A stretch of DNA of 64,000 nt from Prolixibacteraceae bacterium (GTDB taxonomy: Bacteria; Bacteroidota; Bacteroidia; Bacteroidales; Prolixibacteraceae), in the NCBI GenBank assembly GCA_009773765.1, contig WTWZ01000010.1, positions 1 through 64,000 on the forward strand, in the 5' to 3' direction. A program made the translations under genes and the position numbers. Below the pieces are notes generated by a model that did not search any database, was not told where the DNA came from, and saw only the letters and a program-made list of their open reading frames with translations. Shown here piece after piece: positions 42,512 to 49,428 of this stretch (positions are counted from its first letter, which is position 1; each line of letters starts with the position of its first letter).

Positions 42512-43627
42512 TTATTTCCTTGTAATTTTCACCTTTTTGGTAGGCGCCAGTTGAATATTACGGAGGTGTACCCGGTGCACCACATTTTTCGCAACTTCAG
42601 CAAATGCGGCTCCTGTAACCGAACTGCCGTCAACAGCTACCGGGGTACCATTGTCGCCGCCTTCGCGGATACTTTGCACGATTGGGATTTGCCCTAAAAA
42701 CGGCAGTCCGAGTTTGTCGGCCAGGTTTTTACCTCCGTCTTTGCCAAAAATATAGTATTTGTTTTCGGGCAGTTCGGCAGGTGTGAACCACGCCATGTTT
42801 TCAACCAGGCCCAACACCGGAACATTGATTGATTTACTTTGGAACATACTTGTGCCGCGAATTACATCGGCCAGCGCCACATTTTGCGGAGTGGTTACAA
42901 TTACCGCCCCCGTAACCGGAACCGACTGCACCAAGGTAAGATGGATATCACTTGTTCCGGGTGGAAGGTCGATTAGCAGATAATCAAGTTCGCCCCAGTT
43001 TCCTTCCGAAATCAACTGTTTCAGCGCATTTGAAGCCATCGGGCCGCGCCAGATAATGGCGCTTTCGGTATCGACAAAAAAGCCCACCGAAAGAAATTTC
43101 ACCCCGAATTTTACGAGTGGTCCAATCATTTCCCTGTCATTGATTTTGATGCCTGTCGGCCTTTCGCCTTCGGCGCCAAACATTTTTGGGATTGAAGGGC
43201 CAAAAATATCGGCATCGAGTAATCCAACTTTCATGCCTGTGTTTGCAAGCGCAACGGCAAGGTTCACTGCAACCGTTGATTTTCCCACGCCGCCTTTACC
43301 GGAAGCTATTGCCACAATATTTTTAACATTGGGCAAAACCGGGCGCTGCATGTCGTGAATAAATTTCACGGCGATGTTGTCTTCAATTTCCACTTCTTCG
43401 CCCACATACGTTTTTATGGCTTCCTCGCAGTCCAAAACAAGGGTTTCAATATTCGGGTCGTTGCTTTTCTGAAAAACCAGCGAAAAACTTACCCGGTTTC
43501 CGGCAATGCGGATTTCCTGCGGCATTTCGAGCGCTACAATATCTTCTTCGCTTCCGGGGTATTTTACAGTTCTGAGAGCGTCTGTAATGTTTTTGGGGAC
43601 GATTAATTTGCGTGGACTATCTGACAT
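42512..43627 (-). CDS. Mrp/ApbC/NBP35-family Fe-S cluster carrier ATPase
   Basis: A 371-residue protein. The N-terminal MIP18/DUF59-like domain spans about residues 10-90. The deviant Walker A GKGGVGKS is at 110-117 (IVAIASGKGGVGKSTVAVNL), followed by LLDADIFGPSIPKMFG and LIDLPPGTSDIHLTL. Mrp proteins bind and deliver [4Fe-4S] clusters in the cytoplasm. The C-x-x-C pair usually located after ENM is absent here (ENMAWFTPAELPENKYYIFG); the same region looks cysteine-free in other Bacteroidota from memory, so cluster binding may differ. It stands alone between PorW and a repeat-rich intergenic region. Complete ORF. Confidence 0.92.
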   Translation of the reverse strand: MSDSPRKLIVPKNITDALRTVKYPGSEEDIVALEMPQEIRIAGNRVSFSLVFQKSNDPNIETLVLDCEEAIKTYVGEEVEIEDNIAVKFIHDMQRPVLPNVKNIVAIASGKGGVGKSTVAVNLAVALANTGMKVGLLDADIFGPSIPKMFGAEGERPTGIKINDREMIGPLVKFGVKFLSVGFFVDTESAIIWRGPMASNALKQLISEGNWGELDYLLIDLPPGTSDIHLTLVQSVPVTGAVIVTTPQNVALADVIRGTSMFQSKSINVPVLGLVENMAWFTPAELPENKYYIFGKDGGKNLADKLGLPFLGQIPIVQSIREGGDNGTPVAVDGSSVTGAAFAEVAKNVVHRVHLRNIQLAPTKKVKITRK

Positions 43628-44055
43628 GTTATAACGATGAATTTTTAATTTGACTTTTTCAATTTTTAATTTGAAGCAGCAAAACTAACAAAACCACTCT
43701 ATAAAAAATACTTTTTTGTATGGATTTGTTTTTTTCCAAAGCAGGACTTTGAGTTTCCCAACTCAAAATTTTTAGCTTAAATCAGGGACTTTGGAAAGTC
43801 CCTGTCCCTGTTTTCCCCTTTCTGGTTCCTTATTCCTTATTTCTTATTCTGTTATTCTTCGTTTTTGTATTTGAATAAGAAATAAACCTGCCTGACGGTA
43901 GTCAGGGAACAAAAAATAAGAAATGAGAAAGTTAGTTAACCAAACCGGGCAATAACAGAATCAACTATCAAAAATCATAAAACAAAAATATTTGAAAAGT
44001 TGCATGCCAACTCAGCCGCTGAAGCTGTATTTTATGCAAGTAAACAAAATTTAAT
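43628..44055. repeat. 428-bp non-coding region with three nested palindromes
   Basis: Three inverted repeats follow each other. TTTGAGTT-TCCC-AACTCAAA (43748-43767) is followed by ATTTTT and could terminate plus-strand transcription. CAGGGACTT-TGGA-AAGTCCCTG (43783-43804) has a perfect 9-bp stem. TTATTTCTTATTC (43837-43849) is mirrored perfectly by GAATAAGAAATAA (43873-43885). A further small stem CTGAC-GGTA-GTCAG follows near 43895. No gene is visible. The arrangement looks like accumulated REP-type or MITE-type repeats at the distal side of a decayed integrase. Confidence 0.6.
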
Positions 44056-45172
44056 CTAAAGAGTCAACATTTTGCTAACGGTTTCCATTGGAACTCCCTT
44101 TGCCAAAGTTACCGTGGTAGCAAAAGTATGTCGGGACAAATGAAACGTTAAATTCTTTTCAATGCCACACAAACGTCCGCAATCTCTTTTAGATATGAAT
44201 TTATTCTTTGATTAGTTATCACCGGTAGTAACTTACCCACAGTGATTTTATTACTGTATTTCTTTAAAATCATTTTTGGAATATCTAACAAAAGAATATT
44301 TGATTGAACATTGGTTTTTTGACGTTTCTTAATAATCCAGAGTTTGTCGTCAAACAAAGTTGTGATATCTTCTGCTCTCAAATTCCGAACATCAACATAC
44401 GCTAATCCGGTAAAGCACGAAAAAACAAAAAATCCCTTACCTGTTCCTTCCTTTTAATTGAAAATTTCTTTTGCATCATTACTTCAAGCTCTTCTTGCAG
44501 AAGATAACCCCGGTCAGCTTTTTCAAAACGAATTCTGAAGTTTATAAATGGGTCAGATTGTAACCATCCAATATTTTTTGCAAGTGTCAGAATGTGTTTA
44601 AACTGTTGAAGATATTTAGCTGTGGTATTTACTCCACAATTATAAACTGTTCGTAAGTAGGTTTCAAAGTAACTAACAAAATTGTAGTTGATTTCCTTTA
44701 AAGCAATGTCTTTGATTTTGTATTGGTAAATCATAAAATCTTCCAATCGCTGCCTTGTACGTTGATATTTTTCTACTCCTGCTTCTGTTATGTCCTTTCC
44801 TATTCGCTTTGATATATCATCATTATGGTTTTTAAATACCACCAAAAGCATTTGAGCTTTCACAGTAATCCCCAGAAAAGCATTGCGGATTTTTTCCGCT
44901 GTTACTTGTACATCTTGCCATTCAATCTCACGATAGTGTCTGATTATGGATGCCTTGATATTTTCCAGAGTGTCATTAATGTTTTTAGCTTCCTTTGTTT
45001 TACCAATAACCTTACCTCTTTTTGTATCCCAGTTGTCGGGATTAACATTTAGCTTGGAGCTAAATTGGACGATTTCACTGTCAAACGTAATACGAACCAT
45101 GATACCCGTTTCCTCATTTTTATTAACGTAGTTTCTTCTCACATAAAATAAAATCCGAAATGTACTCTTCAT
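44056..45172 (-). pseudogene. Decayed tyrosine recombinase (Bacteroidota-type integrase)
   Basis: The first frame (44402-45172, 256 aa) holds the Arm-DNA-binding domain (FRILFYVRRNYVNKNEETG, KLNVNPDNWDTKRGKVIG) and the SAM-like core-binding domain (LEDFMIYQYKIKDIALKEI). After a frameshift, the 44148-44381 frame holds the start of the catalytic domain (NLRAEDITTLFDDKLWIIK, LLPVITNQRINSYL). A further shift near 44160 leads to NLTFHLSRHTFATTVTLAKG and PMETVSKML, which includes the H-x-x-R-H box. A stop at 44056 then comes before the normal G-H-x-x catalytic tyrosine region. Two frameshifts and loss of the active-site Tyr make it inactive. It lies 266 bp from the 3' end of tRNA-Asn, suggesting an old integration site. 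Confidence 0.88.
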
Positions 45173-45265
45173 AATACTTAAATTTTCGTTACAAAAATAA
45201 CTTTACTAACTCAATTTTAAGTTACTAACAAGAAGACAATAAGCGACAGTTCAGAGACTTACGAC

Positions 45266-45310
45266 CTAAATCGTTATAGAAAATCATTACACTTTCCTGT
45301 AACGATTTAG
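45266..45310. repeat. 11-bp perfect inverted repeat upstream of the integrase remnant
   Basis: CTAAATCGTTA (45266-45276) pairs with TAACGATTTAG (45300-45310), followed by a further direct TAACGAT (45311-45317). Its place between integrase and tRNA fits recombinase or excisionase binding sites, but this is inference. Confidence 0.5.
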
Positions 45311-45365
45311 TAACGATACTTTGTCTTAATTTGGAATTATTTTGTCGTAGATTGGCGTGCTTGGG

Positions 45366-45414
45366 TCAAAAAAATTACCTAAGATGCTGAATTTCTGTTC
45401 ATTTCATCTTTAGG
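45366..45414 (-). terminator. Terminator of the tRNA-Asn transcript
   Basis: On the minus strand, CCTAAAGATG (45414-45405) pairs with CATCTTAGG (45386-45378), with one bulge. It is followed by TAATTTTTTTG. It lies 25 bp beyond the tRNA 3' end. Confidence 0.65.
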
Positions 45415-45438
45415 CAATTATTTGTCTTATCTTTTCAG

Positions 45439-45512
45439 CTCCCCAGGTAGGACTTGAACCTACGACCTACGGATTAACAGTCCGCCGCTCTAACCAACTG
45501 AGCTACTAGGGA
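45439..45512 (-). tRNA. tRNA-Asn (anticodon GUU)
   Basis: A 74-nt cloverleaf on the minus strand. The acceptor stem TCCCTAG pairs with CTGGGGA (one T-G pair), with G as discriminator base. The D arm reads GCTCAGTTGGTTAGAGC, the anticodon loop CTGTTAA gives GUU, and the T arm contains GTTCAAGTC. CCA is not encoded. It lies between the integrase remnant and a TTG-started secreted-protein gene. Confidence 0.95.
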
Positions 45513-45539
45513 ATATTTTATTTTTTTTCTGCCCTAACC

Positions 45540-45557
45540 TCCCGATAGCTATCGGGA
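45540..45557. repeat. 18-bp perfect palindrome
   Basis: TCCCGATAGCTATCGGGA is fully self-complementary. It lies 28 bp beyond the tRNA 5' end, within non-coding sequence. It resembles short dispersed palindromes common in Bacteroidota intergenic DNA. Confidence 0.6.
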
Positions 45558-45798
45558 TGGGCCACCAGGGAATTTATCTTTTCTTTGAACGTCTACTTTT
45601 CTGAAAAGCGTTGCAAAAATAACAGCTTTTCACAAAAGAAAAAATTTTTTGAAATAAATCTTTCATAACATTTTTTGCTTAAACAGTCCCCTTTTATTAC
45701 AAGGTTTTAATAACAAAACGGGATGAGGGATGAATTTTTAATTCCGCAAAATAATTAACTTTAACCGCTGTAAATACAAACATTTAAAACCGTTTAAA

Positions 45799-46743
45799 TT
45801 GAAAAAAATTATCTTTTTTTTTCTGAGTTTTGCCCTTTTGGGGGCATTTGTCAGAAATAGTTTTGCCCAAACCTTTACTGTTGAAGTTCAAATAAAAAAC
45901 CAACCCAACAACATAATTCTTTTTGGTTCGGTAAGAGGTGATGATTTTACTGCAATAGACAGTGCTTCCATAAATCAATCGACTGACAGGGTAAAATTTA
46001 CATTCCCGGAAGATGCGCACCCAGGTATTTACCGCATCATTTTTGGCCTTTCTTCTTATGCCAAAATTATGAACGAGCCCCCGCAACAACTCGACTTTAT
46101 ATTCGATAACGAAAACCTTGTTTTCAATACCGATTTTAAAGCCCCGCCGGAAAACCTGAAAATTATTCAATCGAAGGAAAACACGGTATGGTTTGGATTT
46201 CTGGAAAAGGACAAAATTGTAAGGCAAAATATTGAACTGCTTGAAAAACAGATTGACCAGTACTGGCTGAAAGGCGACACTGCCAGTGTAATTGAGGTGG
46301 CCAATGAATTCAACCAGGTTCAAATGGAAAGGGATTTATTTGTGGTAAAAACTTCGCAGGAAAACCGCGGGCTTTTTGCTTCGCAAATGATTAAAAACCA
46401 GCGCTTGCCGTTACTTGACGGATTCTTAACCAGTGCTGAACGCAAACAATCATTTAAAAAAGAGTTTTTCAAATCGCTGGACTTTACCAATCCCGCTTTA
46501 ATCAATTCTTCAGTTTACACCGACCATATTTTCAATTACCTCGTAAGTTACAACAACCCAATGTTTACTCAAAAACAGCGCGAAACGGAATACATTAAAG
46601 CGCTTGATGTTATTGTGCCGAATATCAGGCAGAACGAAGAGGTTTACAGGTTTATCATGGGTTATATGGTACACGGGTTTAATGTTCTTCAAATGGAAAA
46701 CGTAATAGGGTATATTTCAAAAAAATACAACTACCCGCAATAA
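45799..46743 (+). CDS. Secreted DUF4369-like protein, possibly lacking a C-terminal thioredoxin domain
   Basis: A 314-residue protein starting at a TTG directly followed by a signal peptide (MKKIIFFFLSFALLGAFVRNSFA). The mature N-terminus has beta strands like those preceding TlpA-type thioredoxins (TFTVEVQIKNQPNNIILFGS, PGIYRIIFG). The rest is helical (NIELLEKQIDQYWLKGDTAS, NYLVSYNNPMFT). In Bacteroidota thiol-disulfide proteins this layout normally continues after the segment ending KKYNYPQ with a redoxin domain. Here the frame stops at exactly that point and no C-x-x-C domain follows in 80 bp. It is either a stand-alone variant or a truncated gene. It is upstream of the cytochrome/copper locus. 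Confidence 0.6.
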   Translation: MKKIIFFFLSFALLGAFVRNSFAQTFTVEVQIKNQPNNIILFGSVRGDDFTAIDSASINQSTDRVKFTFPEDAHPGIYRIIFGLSSYAKIMNEPPQQLDFIFDNENLVFNTDFKAPPENLKIIQSKENTVWFGFLEKDKIVRQNIELLEKQIDQYWLKGDTASVIEVANEFNQVQMERDLFVVKTSQENRGLFASQMIKNQRLPLLDGFLTSAERKQSFKKEFFKSLDFTNPALINSSVYTDHIFNYLVSYNNPMFTQKQRETEYIKALDVIVPNIRQNEEVYRFIMGYMVHGFNVLQMENVIGYISKKYNYPQ

Positions 46744-46824
46744 ATTCATCAAAAACTGAAATATTTCAAGGACAGGTGAAGGCACGGCATTTTCTTAAAA
46801 TTCAGTTTATTCCGCTATAAAATA

Positions 46825-47886
46825 ATGGCTAAAATGATTGCAAAAATTCTTTTAATAATAATGGCCTTTGGAATACAGGTTCTTTCAACTCAAGCTGAAA
46901 CCATTGTAGTTAATCCCGGTCAGGATTTGAATTCGGTAATCAACAGTGCAAAAGGAGGCAACACAATTCTTGTGAAGCCGGGTACTTATTCGCAGGTGAA
47001 ACTTGTGGAAAAAAGTTTTACAGAACACAAACCACTGATTGTCAGGGCCGATGGTTCGGGAGCTGTTATTATTGCCGGAAATAACTTTGAAAAAGGCAGT
47101 GCGCTTGAACTAAACAAATGTAGTTTTATTGTTTTTGAGGGAATTACATTTACAAATGCCACTTGGGGAATTTATGTGAAAAGTTCGTCGAATATTATTT
47201 TGCTGAACAACGAGATTTATGACACAGGCCAGGAAGGATGCCATATTGGGCGGTCGTCGAAATACGTTGATGTTATCGGGAATAAAATACACAATACCGG
47301 TAAATTCAACCCCAAATGGGGAGAGGGCGTTTATGTTGGAAGCGGTTCATATCGCAGTGTAAACTTTCCTGATAATTGCGAATACATCTGGATTGAAGGC
47401 AATCATATTTACGAAACCGGAAACGCAGAAGCTGTTAATGTTAAATCCGAATGTTTTCATGTTACCGTCAGAAATAATAAAATACACGATATCAGGCCCG
47501 GTACCAGCGAACAATTCAACCAGGCCGCGATAACCGTGGAAGGAGGCGAAAATTCACTGAAAAATAATTACCGGCTCAATGAAAAACGCGATGTCTGGAT
47601 TGAAAATAATACCATCGAAAATGTTTTGGGTGGATATTCCGACTGGAATAACGGGATTATGTTTTTTGGTACAGGTGTTTATATTTTGAACAACATCATT
47701 AAAAACTGCAACAACAGGGGAATTTATGGCAATAACTGGAAAAATTTAGGACACCAAAACTATGTTTACAAAAATACTGTTTCTGATTGCGGGCAAAATG
47801 TGGTAATCCACCCGGAATTAAAAGTTACAGAATCAAATCCCGGGAGAAATCCCCATTCGCCCCAAAAGTGGTATTCAAACCTGTAA
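46825..47886 (+). CDS. Secreted right-handed parallel beta-helix protein
   Basis: A 353-residue protein with a signal peptide ending near STQAE. A beta-helix with repeated N-rich turns follows: VEKSFTEHKPLIVRADGSG, FIVFEGITFTNATWGIYVKS, SSNIILLNNEIYDTG, SKYVDVIGNKIHNTG, EYIWIEGNHIYETGNAEAV and VYILNNIIKNCNNRGIYG. Such folds occur in polysaccharide lyases and in NosD-type periplasmic proteins. Catalytic residues of a particular lyase family are not obvious. It starts a plus-strand run; the cytochrome c gene begins 6 bp after its stop. The neighbourhood makes a NosD-like periplasmic maturation role conceivable, but sequence alone does not show it. Confidence 0.75.
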   Translation: MAKMIAKILLIIMAFGIQVLSTQAETIVVNPGQDLNSVINSAKGGNTILVKPGTYSQVKLVEKSFTEHKPLIVRADGSGAVIIAGNNFEKGSALELNKCSFIVFEGITFTNATWGIYVKSSSNIILLNNEIYDTGQEGCHIGRSSKYVDVIGNKIHNTGKFNPKWGEGVYVGSGSYRSVNFPDNCEYIWIEGNHIYETGNAEAVNVKSECFHVTVRNNKIHDIRPGTSEQFNQAAITVEGGENSLKNNYRLNEKRDVWIENNTIENVLGGYSDWNNGIMFFGTGVYILNNIIKNCNNRGIYGNNWKNLGHQNYVYKNTVSDCGQNVVIHPELKVTESNPGRNPHSPQKWYSNL

Positions 47887-47892
47887 ACGATT

Positions 47893-48297
47893 ATGAACCA
47901 GATAAACAAGTTGTTGCTTTGTATCATTTTTTTTAGTATTGCCTGCGGAAAAACAGACCAAAATAAACACGCCAAAGAAGATATTTTGAAAAAAGGTCCC
48001 GAATTGTATGCGAAATATGGCTGCGCAGTTTGTCATTCAACTGATGGGAAAGAAATTTACGGCCCGCCTTTAAACGGAATTTACATGAAAGAAATAAAAG
48101 TGGTACGCAACGGAAAAGAGTTAATCCTGACCGCTGACCGCGAATATCTGAAAAAAGCCATTGTTGACCCGCGATTTGAAAAAGTGCTTGAATACAAGAA
48201 TAAGGAAATGCCTCTCACTCAAATTTCCGACGAAGAAGCCGAAATACTTGTTGACTATATTATTGCGCTGGACAATAAAACTCAATCGGAAAAATGA
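47893..48297 (+). CDS. Monohaem cytochrome c lipoprotein (COX2/NosZ-tail type)
   Basis: A 134-residue exported cytochrome. The lipobox SIACG gives Cys18 as lipid anchor. The haem site CAVCH is Cys44-Cys47-His48, and Met106 in KEMPLTQ is the likely sixth ligand. The order is C-x-x-C-H-S-T-D-G, G-P-P-L-N-G, LTADREYLKKAIVDPRFEKV, EMPLTQISDEEAEILVDYI. This is like the cytochrome c domain fused to subunit II of caa3 oxidases and to some nitrous-oxide reductases. Its free-standing form, next to a CuA-like protein, suggests it hands electrons to or takes them from that copper centre. It lies 6 bp after the beta-helix gene. Confidence 0.88.
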   Translation: MNQINKLLLCIIFFSIACGKTDQNKHAKEDILKKGPELYAKYGCAVCHSTDGKEIYGPPLNGIYMKEIKVVRNGKELILTADREYLKKAIVDPRFEKVLEYKNKEMPLTQISDEEAEILVDYIIALDNKTQSEK

Positions 48298-48352
48298 AGG
48301 TTCTTCAGAATTCAAATTACCAGGTGGTGAAGTTTAAAAGTAATTCTGATTG

Positions 48353-49423
48353 ATGTTTCAGGGTAGAAATATTATGATGCTGATAATTGCAATTCTGGTT
48401 GCAGGCACGGTTCACTGCCAGGAATCCAAACCGGGCAAAAAGGTTTCGGTTTTACCTGTTCCGGCAATTGGTTACTCGCCCGAAACAAAAACTTATATTG
48501 GAGCAGTTACCCTTTTTACATTCAATAGTATACTCGATTCTTTAACCCGTTCATCGAATGCAGGCATTGAATTTAATTACACATGGAATAAACAACTGAT
48601 TCTCGAATCAGACTGGAACTATTTCACACCCGGCGAAAAATGGTTCACGCGAGGATTGGTTCACTATTCAAAATACCCCGATTTGTATTACGGAATTGGA
48701 TTTGACACACCCGAATCTGCCGAACTCAACTTCCAAAGTAACCGGTTTATTTTTGATGTCGATGTATTCAGGAAGATTAAAAAAGAGTTGTTTCTGGGAT
48801 TGGGAGTCAACTACAAGCAGTATGGAAACATTACATATCTGAATGACACTTCCATTTTTTATCCTGAATTAAAGGATGAAAACAACTTTGGCGTGAAAGT
48901 TATTTTTTTGAAAGATGCAAGAAACAATATTTTATCGCCCTCGAAAGGCGATTATTTTGAATTCAGTAACGCATTCAATATTGGTTCATCTTTTTATACC
49001 AAAATTTCTTTCGATTACAGGCATTATCTGGGTTTTGGCACATCAGAAAAACATACTTTGGCAGGCCGTTTTTATCACACCAGTGTTTTGGGCAGCCCGC
49101 CTTTTTATGATTATTCTGTAATTGGCGGCGACAAATATGTGCGGGGTTATTATTTGGGAAGATTCAGGGACAACAATTTTTCCACCTTACAATTAGAAAT
49201 GCGGAATCATTTATTCTGGAGGATTGGAATTTCAACATTTGGGGGAATTTCGGCGGTATATGAGAAAGTGAATCAAATTGAAAATGAAAGTTTTAAACCA
49301 AACGCAGGAATAGGATTAAGGTTTTTGGTTGATAAAAGTGAAGGAACCAATTTGCGGTTCGATTATGCCATTGGCGTACACAATCAATCGGGATTTTACA
49401 TTAGTTTTGGAGAATCGTTTTGA
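48353..49423 (+). CDS. Omp85/BamA-type outer-membrane barrel without POTRA domains
   Basis: About 356 residues. A signal peptide (IMMLIIAILVAGTVHC) is followed directly by barrel strands without any POTRA repeat. Conserved Omp85 barrel features are VPAIGYSPETKTYIGAV, FNYTWNKQLILESDWNYF, ARNNILSPSKGDYFEFSN and the strand-loop motif GGDKYVRGYYLGRFRDNN (VRG-Y/F in loop 6). It ends in the C-terminal strand SGFYISFGESF with terminal Phe. I use the ATG at 48353 rather than the TTG three bases upstream. Short Omp85 barrels of this kind act in secretion or lipid handling. Its place between cytochrome c and the copper/iron-sulfur protein suggests a role in that locus. Confidence 0.82.
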   Translation: MFQGRNIMMLIIAILVAGTVHCQESKPGKKVSVLPVPAIGYSPETKTYIGAVTLFTFNSILDSLTRSSNAGIEFNYTWNKQLILESDWNYFTPGEKWFTRGLVHYSKYPDLYYGIGFDTPESAELNFQSNRFIFDVDVFRKIKKELFLGLGVNYKQYGNITYLNDTSIFYPELKDENNFGVKVIFLKDARNNILSPSKGDYFEFSNAFNIGSSFYTKISFDYRHYLGFGTSEKHTLAGRFYHTSVLGSPPFYDYSVIGGDKYVRGYYLGRFRDNNFSTLQLEMRNHLFWRIGISTFGGISAVYEKVNQIENESFKPNAGIGLRFLVDKSEGTNLRFDYAIGVHNQSGFYISFGESF

Positions 49424-49428
49424 GAATA

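Noticed and set aside
45550-45575. Second partial tRNA-Asn (5' end duplicate), possible attachment-site repeat
   Set aside because: Similarity to the tRNA 5' end is only about 12 of 18 bases beside a palindrome; not enough to call.
43628-46743. Prophage or complete integrative element
   Set aside because: Only a broken integrase and repeats were found; no structural, relaxase, Tra or replication genes.
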